Assembly: GCA_016712285.1 (NCBI GenBank)
Contig: JADJRK010000001.1
Span: forward strand, 3,100,001-3,164,000
Reading direction: 5' to 3'
Source: Planctomycetota bacterium
GTDB lineage: Bacteria > Planctomycetota > UBA8742 > UBA2392
DNA length: 64,000 bases
Below are positions 51,517 to 59,802 of this stretch, piece by piece. A model generated the notes under the pieces. The model ran no database searches. It was given only the letters and a program-made list of their open reading frames with translations, and was not told the origin of the DNA. A program made the translations under genes and the position numbers. Each line of letters begins with the position of its first letter. Position 1 is the stretch's first letter.

Positions 51517-53373
51517 TCAGCGCGCGGTGCGCCGCCATGCGCCCCGCAGTGCAAGCAGCAGCGCGCCAAGCATCGTGCCGAACAGCAGCGGGCTGCCACC
51601 GCCGGAGTCGCCGGTGCTGCAGTCTTCATCCTTCTTTTTCTTCTTGCTGGCGCCGCCGCCGCCTGAACCTGTCTGTACTTCGAACGCCCCGATGTCGGGC
51701 GTGCCGTCGCGCGTGCGGCTGTAACCGCTGCCGCGCTGGTCGAACGCCTCGGCCAGCGAGTTGCTGCCGGTGTTGAACGCCGCGCTGGTGGTGGCAATGG
51801 CGTGGTTGCGTGTCACGCCGCCGTTGAGCGCAAGGGGGGCCAGGCCGGGGTCCACGTTCAGCACGTTCGGCAGTCCCGGGTTGAGAATCGTTACGCCCGC
51901 GTCGCTTTCAAACAAGCTGGCATTGGCGGTCAGCGAGCCGCCGGCTTGGGGCCCGTTGGCCGACGCGTTGTCGGCCAGGATCGTGCTTTCCAGTGTGACT
52001 GTTGCGCTCGCGGCGTAGATGCCGCCGCCCGTTGTCATGCCCGCGTTGCCTGCCGTGCCGGGGGCGCCGCTAGCGACTGAACCGGTGCCGGCAGATCCGC
52101 CGCTGCCCTGGGTACCCGCGGTGCCGGTGTTGCCGGCAATGGTTGAGCTGTAAATGGTCAAAGTGCCGCCGACTGCGCCGATGCCGCTGCCCCAGGTGTT
52201 GCCACCGTTGCCGCCGTTTCCGCCGTTGCCGCCGAAGCCTGAAAAGGACGCGTCGCCGCCGTTGCCGCCATTGCCGGCGGCGCCGCCGGTTGCAACATTT
52301 GCGGACACGGTCGAGTTGTTGACTACTACTGTGCCGCCGGCCACGTACATCCCGGCGCCCTCTGTTTCGCCCGCGTCGCCGCCTTGGCCACCGTTACCCC
52401 CGCTGAACGAGCCGAATGCGCCGTTTCCGCCGCCTCCGCCGTTGCCGCCGGCGGCGGTGTTCGCTTCAAGTGTGCTGCGCTCAAGAGTCAGGGCAGACCC
52501 ATTGGCGTAAATGGCACCGCCCGCGCCTCGGCCACCCTGACCGCCATCGCCGCCTGCGCTGGAGGACGTACCGCCGGAGCCGAAGCCGCCGTTCCCGCCC
52601 GAAACTTGGTTGGCACTGAATGTCGTACTGCGGATGGTTACGCTGCCGGTTCCGGATGCGTAGATGCCGCCGCCTTCGGCTGCGCCACCTTCGAACCCGT
52701 TCTGGCCCGAGAACGAGCCGCTGGCCCCTGAGCCGCCCAACGCGCGATTCGTGTCAAACACGCAATTCTCGATCAGCACAGTGCCGCCGTCGGTGTAAAC
52801 GCCGCCGCCGCGCGCGACGCCACCCGCGCTGAACGATGAAAAGCCGGATTCACCGGATGCGCTGCAGCTAGCCACGCTCACGCGCGTCAGCGTAAGGTTG
52901 GAGCCGCCGTCGTTGTAAATGCCGCCGCCGAACGCATCGCCGGTGCTGGCGCCGTCGTCGGTCGCGAAACCGCTGACAATGCTCAGGTCGCGCAGGATCA
53001 CGCTCACGCCCGAGCCACTGAGAATGTGCAGCACGCGGTCTGCGCCGGCGCCGTCGAGAATCGTGCCGGCCTGCCCCGAGCCTTGCAGCGTCAGGCTGCC
53101 GCCCGGCTTGGTCACGTCGAGGTCGCCGGCGGTGTTCGTGTTGTCGCCGTTTCCGGTAATGCCGTAGGTGCCGTTGGCCAGCGTGATGATGTAGTCGTTG
53201 CTGTTGCCGTTGGCGGTACTGATGGCTGCGCGCAAGCCGGCCATGTCGGTGACAGGAATCGTGGTCTGCGCATCCAGGCCCTGCGAGGCCACGGCCAGCG
53301 CAATGAACGGAGAAGACATGAGCAGGCAACGGGAACGGCTCAAGTTGCGGTAGATCGAGTTGCGCGCGGACAT
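51517..53373 (-). CDS. Secreted beta-helix protein with Cys C-terminal tag (paralog 3, no Ig-like domains)
   Basis: The protein has 618 residues. Signal region with LLMSSPFIALAVASQGLDAQ, then a beta-helix (about 33-560) with GGGIYNDGG, NSTVSANVA and STIAGN turns, ending in DIGAFEVQTGSG. Unlike its paralogs it passes directly to a Lys-rich linker (KKKKKDED), then CSTGDSGGG, a hydrophobic helix and RRTAR. The N-terminal 60 residues are nearly the same as paralog 2 (TTIPVTDMAGLR-AI-TAN), which points to recent duplication of this part. GAGGAA lies about 7 bases before the ATG. Confidence 0.85.
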   Translation of the reverse strand: MSARNSIYRNLSRSRCLLMSSPFIALAVASQGLDAQTTIPVTDMAGLRAAISTANGNSNDYIITLANGTYGITGNGDNTNTAGDLDVTKPGGSLTLQGSGQAGTILDGAGADRVLHILSGSGVSVILRDLSIVSGFATDDGASTGDAFGGGIYNDGGSNLTLTRVSVASCSASGESGFSSFSAGGVARGGGVYTDGGTVLIENCVFDTNRALGGSGASGSFSGQNGFEGGAAEGGGIYASGTGSVTIRSTTFSANQVSGGNGGFGSGGTSSSAGGDGGQGGRGAGGAIYANGSALTLERSTLEANTAAGGNGGGGGNGAFGSFSGGNGGQGGDAGETEGAGMYVAGGTVVVNNSTVSANVATGGAAGNGGNGGDASFSGFGGNGGNGGNGGNTWGSGIGAVGGTLTIYSSTIAGNTGTAGTQGSGGSAGTGSVASGAPGTAGNAGMTTGGGIYAASATVTLESTILADNASANGPQAGGSLTANASLFESDAGVTILNPGLPNVLNVDPGLAPLALNGGVTRNHAIATTSAAFNTGSNSLAEAFDQRGSGYSRTRDGTPDIGAFEVQTGSGGGGASKKKKKDEDCSTGDSGGGSPLLFGTMLGALLLALRGAWRRTAR

Positions 53374-53558
53374 AGACAGTTCCTCAAGAGTTCTTGGTGC
53401 CCAAGAGCATGCGCACGCCCAAACGGATGTCCATGTAAAAGTTGCAGAGCGCACACACTAAGCCGTTCGATCCCCAAATACGCCTGAAATCACATTGCAT
53501 TCTCGGGGCGGCATGCTTACAAACCCATCGGCTGGGCACACTTTGTGGGAGTCCTGTG

Positions 53559-55310
53559 ATGCGTGGAATCAGCATTCTGCTGGGCGTGCTGCTATTTGCC
53601 GCCACACTGAAATGCCAGCCGACCCAACCCGCCATCGTGTGGGACCCGAGCCCGAATTACACCGCGGGCCGCACAGTCTCCATTGACAGCATCGTGATCC
53701 ACACCACGGAAGGCAGCTACAGCGGCGCCGTCAGCTGGCTCAAGAACCCGGCGTCGGGCGCCAGCGCCCACTACGTCATCAAGGAAGACGGCACCCAGAT
53801 CAAGCAGCTCGTCGCCGACAGCAACCGCGCCTGGCACGCGACGTACTACAACAACCGGTCAATCGGCATTGAGTGCGCCGGCTTTGCCGGGCAGGCCAGC
53901 ACCTGGACGCAGGGCATCCTGCCGGCGCTGTATGACCTGGTGGCGTGGCTTTGCTACACGCACGGCGTGTCGTCAGTTCACCCGCCGGGGCAGGCGACTT
54001 CACAGTCGCAGCAGGACTTCAACGGCACCGGGTTGGTCGGGCACTATCAGGTGCAGCCCTGGAACCGTACCGATCCCGGGCCGTACTTCGACTGGAACGC
54101 GCTGGTCACGCAAGTGAACTTGCGCCTGGGCAGCGGCGGCAGCAACGACCGCATCGTGGACAACGTTGACCCCGGCTTTAGCGTGCTCAGCGGCTCGTGG
54201 TCGTCGGGCACCTCCGCCGCCGGCAAGTATGGCGCCGACTATCGCTTTGTCAGCACAGCCGCCAGCGCAAGCGCCGAGTGCGAGTGGCGCCCCAACCTGC
54301 CCGAAGGTGGCGACTATGCCGTCGAGGTGTGGTACCCGCAGGGCACAAACCGCGCGCCTGACTCGCCGTTTACAGTGCACCATGCCAACGGCAGCACGGC
54401 TGTCCCCGTCAACCAGCAAGTCAACGGCGGCGCCTGGTTCACGCTGGGTACCTACCCGTTCTTCACCGGCACCAGCGGCTACGTGCGGCTTGCGAATAAT
54501 GCCAGCACCGGGTTCGTCGTGCTGGCCGACGCGGTTCGCTTTCGGCAGGTGACTTCGGCGCCTGCGGCACCAGCCCCGACCGGACTCGTGGCTACAGCCG
54601 TCAACAGCACCGACATCGACTTTGACTGGAACTGGTCAGCATACGCCGATGGCTACTGGGTCGATATCGCCGAAAGCGCCGCTGACCTTACGGGCGCCAC
54701 CGGCACGTTCCAGAACACATTTGTCGGGCGCGTGAACACATGGCTGTGGCAGGGCCTGACCCCCGGCACGACTTACTACTGGCGCGTGTGGGCGTACAAC
54801 GTGGCGGGCGGCCACCACGGCTACCCGACGCCGGCCACGATTGCGCTGCCCGCGGGCACGCCACCGGGGGCGCCGACCGCGCTGGCGGCCACGATCTTGA
54901 GCGACACATCCGTACAGTTCAGCTGGATGCCGGGCGCCAACACCGACGGCGTGTGGCTGGACATTGCCGAGACTAGCGCCGACCTGCTGGCCGGGCCGGG
55001 CGCACCCAGCTTTCAGGCGGTGAACCTCTCGGGCGCAACCACAAGTCACGACTGGACCGGCCTGACACAGGGCACCACCTACTACTGGCGCGTGTTTGCC
55101 TACAACACAAACGGCGGCGTGCACAGCTACCCGACACCGGCCAGCGTCACCACGACAGGCGGCGGCGGCGGGCACACCACAGGCCCCGGCGGCAGCGGCG
55201 GCAGCGGTGACGACGGCGGGTGCTCAACCGGAGATGGCTCGGCGTTCTGGTGGCTGGCACTGCTGGCGCTGCTGCCCGCGATTGTCTGGCTGCGGCAGGA
55301 GCGGGCATGA
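53559..55310 (+). CDS. Secreted N-acetylmuramoyl-L-alanine amidase with golvesin-like and two FN3 domains and Cys C-terminal tag
   Basis: The protein has 583 residues. A signal peptide (about 1-19) precedes an Amidase_2 domain (about 22-185) with zinc ligand His48 in IVIHTTEG, Glu in SIGIECAGF and the second His plus Asp in VGHYQVQPWNRTDPGP. It cleaves the amide between MurNAc and the stem peptide. A golvesin-C-like module (about 205-335; EVWYPQGTNRAPDSPFTV) and two FN3 domains (about 345-450 and 455-550) follow. The tail is DDGGCSTGDG, hydrophobic helix, RQERA. GGGAG lies upstream of ATG 53559. The next gene, another wall hydrolase, overlaps by 4 bases. Confidence 0.92.
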   Translation: MRGISILLGVLLFAATLKCQPTQPAIVWDPSPNYTAGRTVSIDSIVIHTTEGSYSGAVSWLKNPASGASAHYVIKEDGTQIKQLVADSNRAWHATYYNNRSIGIECAGFAGQASTWTQGILPALYDLVAWLCYTHGVSSVHPPGQATSQSQQDFNGTGLVGHYQVQPWNRTDPGPYFDWNALVTQVNLRLGSGGSNDRIVDNVDPGFSVLSGSWSSGTSAAGKYGADYRFVSTAASASAECEWRPNLPEGGDYAVEVWYPQGTNRAPDSPFTVHHANGSTAVPVNQQVNGGAWFTLGTYPFFTGTSGYVRLANNASTGFVVLADAVRFRQVTSAPAAPAPTGLVATAVNSTDIDFDWNWSAYADGYWVDIAESAADLTGATGTFQNTFVGRVNTWLWQGLTPGTTYYWRVWAYNVAGGHHGYPTPATIALPAGTPPGAPTALAATILSDTSVQFSWMPGANTDGVWLDIAETSADLLAGPGAPSFQAVNLSGATTSHDWTGLTQGTTYYWRVFAYNTNGGVHSYPTPASVTTTGGGGGHTTGPGGSGGSGDDGGCSTGDGSAFWWLALLALLPAIVWLRQERA

Positions 55311-57556
55311 GGACGCGCACCTGGCTGCTGGGCTGCCTGCTGGTGCTGGCGTGGCCGCTTTCCGCACAAGTGATCGTGGACAACGGCGGCGCCGGCTACA
55401 GCGAACTGTCCGGCGCGTGGACGACAGGCACCAGCGCGCCCGACAAGTACGGCGCGGATTACCGCTTCGCATCAACCGCCGGCACAGCCGGGCCCGCAAC
55501 CGCCGTGGCAGAGTTTCGGCCCACACTGGGCGCTTCGGGCCAGTACGTTGTAGCGGCCTGGTATCCTCAGGGCACTAACCGCGCCAACAACGCGCCCTAC
55601 ACGGTGGTTCACGCTACCGGTAGCACGACCGTGCGCGTTAACCAGACCAGCGGCGGCGGCGCGTGGGTCACGCTGGGCACGTTTGATTTCAGCGCGGGCA
55701 CAGCCGGCCACGTGACGCTTTCCAACGACGCTGAAGCCGCCAAGGTCGTGCTGGCTGATGCCGTTCGCTTCTCGCCCGTCAGCACGCCGCCGCAGGGCAA
55801 CCCCGAGTTTCGCGGCGTGTGGGTCAGCCGTTTCGAGTGGCCCAGCACCAGCCCCGCCACCTGGAAAAGCAACCTCAACACCATCATGGCCAACGCCAAG
55901 GCCGGCAACTTCAATGCCGTCGTGCTGCAGATGCGCGGCACGACGGAAACGCTGTACCCGTCGCCCAACGAGCCGCTTTCGCCGCTGATCGCCAACGGCC
56001 CCGGCGACGATGCGCTGGCATACGCGATCAACGCCGCCCACGCGCAGGGCTTGCAACTGCACTGCTATTTCAACACCCACGTCTGCACCAGCGCGTTCGC
56101 ATCAGCCAACCCCGGCTGGGTGATTGCCGACTCCGGCGGCGCAACCCAAAGCGCGCCCGTCGATGGCTACTTCTGGCTCGCGCCCGGGCACCCCGACGTG
56201 CAGGCCTATCTGCGCACGCAGGTCATGCACATCGTGAACACCTACCCGCAACTCGACGGCATTCACTTCGACCGCATCCGCATGCCCGAAGCGGGCTACA
56301 GCTATGACACGACAAGCAACGCGCGGCGCAGCGGGCGCGGCAACCCTGACTCGCTTGCGTTTGGCGAGTGGACCGCCGACCAGATCACGCGCTGGCTGCG
56401 CGACGTGTACGCCGAGGTGCACAGCGTAAACCCGCAACTGCAACTCAGCGCCGCGCCGCTGGGCCTGTACCACTGGACAGCATACGCCGGCTACTCGTCG
56501 GGCTATTACTACGGCTTGCCGCGCCACCAGGACGCCAAGGCCTGGCTGGCACAGGGCGCGCTGGACTGGATTGCCCCGCAGGTCTACTGGCCCGACGGCG
56601 GCGGGAACCCCGACTTTTCTGAACTCGTGCCCGACTGGCAAGCCGCCGCCAACGGCCGCCACATCTACCCCGGCATGAGCGTCACCGGCGACGCCAACGC
56701 CAATGAAACCATCAGCGAAATCACCGCCGCCCGCGGCTTCGGGTGCGCGGGCACAACCGTCTGGAGTTACGGCGCAGCCAACAGCCTCAACTTCTGGAGC
56801 ACACTGACAGCCGCCGGGGCGCCCTACGAGCTGGCGGCGCCATCGCCGTCACTGGGCTGGCTGAGCAACCCGTCCACGGCCATCGTCTACGGATACGTCA
56901 CAAACAGCGCGGGCGCGCCTGTCGCCGACGCGTGGGTCAACGTCAACGGACAGGCCTACACCGCCGTCAGCGGCGCCGATGGCTTCTGGTGCTGGCTTGA
57001 GCTTGCGCCGGGCACCTATGCGTTCACAGCCAACGACCCGACCGCAGGCAGCGCGAACCTGCTGGTGCAGAACCTGGCCGCGGGCGAAGTGCGGCGCGTG
57101 GACTTGCGGCTTGGCCCAGCCGGCACGGCTGTGCGGCTGGAAGCTGACCCGCCAGCCGCGGCACCGGGTGTGAACGCAAGCTTTGACATTGTGGTGCGTG
57201 TGGCCGACGCGCAGGGCGGCACAGTTGCGGCGGGCGCGTACACGGTGGATCTCACGTATGCGGGCGCCGGTGTGCTGGCCGGGCCGACGCAGCAGGTGAC
57301 CTCAAGCGGCGTGGCGACATTCACGCTGTCGCACGACACAGCCGGCACGCTGATGCTGACGTTTACCGACGCTGGCGGCGCCCTGACGCAAACGACAATC
57401 CCGGTCCAGATCAACACGACAGGAAGCCCCGGCGGCGGAAGCGGCGGAGACGGCGACAGCGAAGGCGGCGGCTGCACAGTGGGGGCCGGCAAGCCATGGC
57501 GGCTGCTGCTGCCACTGGCGCCACTAGCAATCTGGTTCAGAAAACGCCGCGCGTGA
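55307..57556 (+). CDS. Secreted GHL10-family glycoside hydrolase with golvesin-like domain and Cys C-terminal tag
   Basis: The protein has 749 residues. Signal peptide 1-20, golvesin-C-like module (about 22-158; AAWYPQGTNRANNAPYTVVH), GHL10 catalytic domain (about 167-520; starts EFRGVWVSRFEWPS, later YPQLDGIHFDRIRMP and IAPQVYWPDGG), a carboxypeptidase-regulatory-like module (about 524-590) and an Ig-like domain. The tail is GGGCTVGAG, hydrophobic helix, RKRRA. The best-studied GHL10 enzyme, DigH (YddW) of Escherichia coli, cuts peptidoglycan strands already stripped of peptides. The start overlaps the amidase stop (ATGA). The binding module is closely similar to that of the amidase. Confidence 0.9.
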   Translation: MRTRTWLLGCLLVLAWPLSAQVIVDNGGAGYSELSGAWTTGTSAPDKYGADYRFASTAGTAGPATAVAEFRPTLGASGQYVVAAWYPQGTNRANNAPYTVVHATGSTTVRVNQTSGGGAWVTLGTFDFSAGTAGHVTLSNDAEAAKVVLADAVRFSPVSTPPQGNPEFRGVWVSRFEWPSTSPATWKSNLNTIMANAKAGNFNAVVLQMRGTTETLYPSPNEPLSPLIANGPGDDALAYAINAAHAQGLQLHCYFNTHVCTSAFASANPGWVIADSGGATQSAPVDGYFWLAPGHPDVQAYLRTQVMHIVNTYPQLDGIHFDRIRMPEAGYSYDTTSNARRSGRGNPDSLAFGEWTADQITRWLRDVYAEVHSVNPQLQLSAAPLGLYHWTAYAGYSSGYYYGLPRHQDAKAWLAQGALDWIAPQVYWPDGGGNPDFSELVPDWQAAANGRHIYPGMSVTGDANANETISEITAARGFGCAGTTVWSYGAANSLNFWSTLTAAGAPYELAAPSPSLGWLSNPSTAIVYGYVTNSAGAPVADAWVNVNGQAYTAVSGADGFWCWLELAPGTYAFTANDPTAGSANLLVQNLAAGEVRRVDLRLGPAGTAVRLEADPPAAAPGVNASFDIVVRVADAQGGTVAAGAYTVDLTYAGAGVLAGPTQQVTSSGVATFTLSHDTAGTLMLTFTDAGGALTQTTIPVQINTTGSPGGGSGGDGDSEGGGCTVGAGKPWRLLLPLAPLAIWFRKRRA

Positions 57557-57659
57557 TCAGCGAACTTGCCAACCTATCGCCTTGTAGTTCTCGGTGAACA
57601 TCCGTGTACTCGGTGGATGAGATTGTTGCAGTGTTCAGAAGCAAACACGGAGCGCAACC

Positions 57660-58337
57660 ATGCCACGCATCGTTCTTGCAATGCTTGTTGCAACGCTTGC
57701 CGCCGCAGCGGGACTTGGCGGCACTTACCTTCGCGACTGGATCGACCCCAAGTCCGTGCATGCGCAGGAAGCGCGGTCGGACAAGGGCATCCGGGTGGCG
57801 CTGGTGAACCTGGAAGCGGTCTCGCGCGAGTCAGAGAAGTTCCGTCAACTCAAAGACAAATGGAACGGAGTGCAGCGCGAACTCGGTATGGATCGCGACG
57901 AGGCTGAACAGAGGTACCGCAGCAAGGCGATGGACGTGCAACGCGCGCGCAAAGAGAACCGCGACCAGGAAGAAGTCGGCGCGCTAGAGATCGAGTTGCG
58001 GACGCTGAAAGACGCGCTCGAAATGATGAAGAAGCAGCACGCGGAATATCTGGAGTCGCTGCTGGCGCACTACCAGCAGGAAGTTCTGTCCTTCGTGATG
58101 GCCGTGGTGAAAGAGTACGCCGACTATCACGAGTATGATCTGGTGCTGCAGGACTACACGCTGGATGACTCGGGCAAGGACTTTTTCGCCGGCGCCGCAT
58201 ATGCCCAGACGCTCATCAACAAACCCGTGCTCTACGCGCCCAATGGTGCGACCAAAGGTGCTCGGCACGTAACAGACATTTCGGCCGACGTGCTGAAGTG
58301 GTCCTCAGGTGAGCGGCCCGCGCCAAAGAAAGACTGA
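57660..58337 (+). CDS. OmpH/Skp-like periplasmic protein
   Basis: The protein has 225 residues. An N-terminal signal or anchor helix (MPRIVLAMLVATLAAAAGLGG) is followed by VALVNLEAVSRESEKF, the typical Skp/OmpH start, then a long charged coiled coil (about 65-140) as in the tentacles of Skp, and a C-terminal part with DFFAGAAYAQTLINKPVLYAP. Skp trimers hold unfolded outer-membrane proteins in the periplasm. The C-terminal domain is longer than in Escherichia coli Skp. GGAG lies 7 bases before the ATG. A paralog with the same C-terminal motif runs off the window at 63593. Confidence 0.85.
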   Translation: MPRIVLAMLVATLAAAAGLGGTYLRDWIDPKSVHAQEARSDKGIRVALVNLEAVSRESEKFRQLKDKWNGVQRELGMDRDEAEQRYRSKAMDVQRARKENRDQEEVGALEIELRTLKDALEMMKKQHAEYLESLLAHYQQEVLSFVMAVVKEYADYHEYDLVLQDYTLDDSGKDFFAGAAYAQTLINKPVLYAPNGATKGARHVTDISADVLKWSSGERPAPKKD

Positions 58338-58396
58338 TCGTCGCTGATAGGATGACGACGAGGGTCAGGGTTCGCTGTTTGGGGCGCGTATCACTG

Positions 58397-58500
58397 CCAA
58401 AGCAACGCCAAGCCGCAATGAACGCCACGGCAGCTCTGGTGACTCGCGAATTCTGAATGGAGCCGTGGCGCTCCTGGCGCCCTGGCGCCCTGGCGATTGC
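58397..58500 (+). repeat. Dispersed inverted-repeat element, copy C
   Basis: About 104 bases from CCAAAGCAACGCCAAGCCGC to CCTGGCGATTGC match copy D (62402-62497) at most positions. The centre holds an inverted pair, AACGCCACGGC and GCCGTGGCG, about 30 bases apart, so it can form a long hairpin. Copy C has one extra CCTGGCGC unit. It lies between the Skp-like and sigma factor genes. Confidence 0.88.
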
Positions 58501-58552
58501 AGCCTTGGTTCATGCGCAGTGGCGCCCTGACCGTTGCGTGACCCATACGCCA

Positions 58553-59506
58553 CTACGAAAAGCGGTAGCCGTTATCGACCAGCGGCAGGTGCAGCAGCTC
58601 GCACACTTCGGCCAGTGTTTCCGGGCAGAAGTAGTAGTAGCGCAGGCTGCTCAGGCTTGCGCCGTCCTGGGTGAACCGCAGCACGTCGCGCACCACGCGG
58701 CGGGTCTTGCCTCCCTCTTCCACGTCGTACCACAGCACGATCACCGGCTCGCCCATGAACTCGCGGCGCTCGGCTTGCGGGTTGCCTTGCTCGACCACGG
58801 TGTGCGCGAGGCTGCCGTTTTCCATCTGTTCGCGGCCGAACTCGTAGACCATGCCGACCACGTCGGCTGTCGCGTCTTCCAGCATCAGCGAAGTCAGCGC
58901 CTTCATGTCGCGCGCGTTGAACGCCGCGCACCATTGGTCCAGCAAGTGCGCCTCCGGTGCCGATTCGTCGCCCTGGGCCGCGCGGGTAGCGCCGCCCGCA
59001 GGGCTCTGCGTCAGCTTTTCGCGCGCGCGGTGCAGTGCGGCTTTGACCGCGCCCGTGGTGGTCTGCAGGTAGGCCGCGGTTTCTTCCAGGCTGAAGTCGA
59101 ACACGTCTTTCAACAGCAGGGCCGCGCGCTCGCGGGGCGGCAGCGCCAGTGCCAGCGCGCGGATGGCTTCGCGCGTCTCGGCGGGCAGGGGTGCGGGGGC
59201 GTCGGCGGGCGCGTCGAAGTGTTCAGGCATTTCTGATTCCCCGTGTTTGCGCGTGCGGTCGATCCACAAGTTCGTGGCGATGCGAAACAGGTAGGCGCGC
59301 GGGTTGTCCATGTTCCAGTGCACGTCGGCGAGCTTGGCGAACGCCTTGAGCAGCGTGTCCTGCACCAGGTCTTCGGCGTCCCAGACGTTGCGCGCGAGAT
59401 GGCGGCAATAGCGATACAGTTCGGGCCGCAGCGGGTCGACCACCTGGAAATAGCGCACGCGCAGCATGCGCACCTCGCGCGTAAGGTCTTTGCTCAGTTC
59501 CGCCAC
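58553..59506 (-). CDS. ECF sigma factor with SnoaL-like C-terminal domain
   Basis: The protein has 317 residues. Region 2 (about 20-90) holds WDAEDLVQDTLLKAFAKL and the -10-binding NPRAYLFRIATNLWIDRTRK; region 4 (about 115-170) holds LPPRERAALLLKDVFDFSLE and TTTGAVKAALHRAREKL. About 130 further residues (LLDQWCAAFNARDMKALTSL onward) form an NTF2/SnoaL-like domain, as in ECF41-type sigma factors where this tail replaces an anti-sigma factor. No anti-sigma gene is adjacent, which fits. The start is GTG 59506, supported by AAGAGGAG 6 bases upstream. Confidence 0.9.
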   Translation of the reverse strand: MAELSKDLTREVRMLRVRYFQVVDPLRPELYRYCRHLARNVWDAEDLVQDTLLKAFAKLADVHWNMDNPRAYLFRIATNLWIDRTRKHGESEMPEHFDAPADAPAPLPAETREAIRALALALPPRERAALLLKDVFDFSLEETAAYLQTTTGAVKAALHRAREKLTQSPAGGATRAAQGDESAPEAHLLDQWCAAFNARDMKALTSLMLEDATADVVGMVYEFGREQMENGSLAHTVVEQGNPQAERREFMGEPVIVLWYDVEEGGKTRRVVRDVLRFTQDGASLSSLRYYYFCPETLAEVCELLHLPLVDNGYRFS

Positions 59507-59590
59507 GGGCGACTCCTCTTGTGTACTTGGAATGACGGATGTGGGGCGAAGCAGGATACGCGCAATCGGAGAGTTCAGGCGACAGCTAGA

Positions 59591-59793
59591 GTCTGGAGGT
59601 TGGAGGAGGGAGGGTGGAGTAGCGAGGATGGAGATTCGAGGTTGGAGGACGGAGGTTCGAGGATGGAGGTTCGAAGTTGGAGGTTGGAGGACGGACTAGA
59701 AGGGACAGAAAAATCGCAATCTGACGCGCGTTCACAATCAACGTCTGACTTTTGCCCCTAAACCCTAACCTCCCACCTCCCACCTCCATCCTC
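59591..59793. repeat. Paired inverted 7-bp repeat arrays, locus 2
   Basis: Fifteen consecutive heptamers, consensus GGTTGGA, run from 59591 to 59695; nearly every unit ends in GA. After a 63-base spacer, five heptamers of TAACCTC/CCACCTC type run in the opposite sense at 59759-59793. The unit is the same as the AACCTCC of locus 1 on the other strand. The gap between the lptF/G and sigma factor genes holds nothing else. Confidence 0.92.
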
Positions 59794-59802
59794 CCAACAC
59801 TC

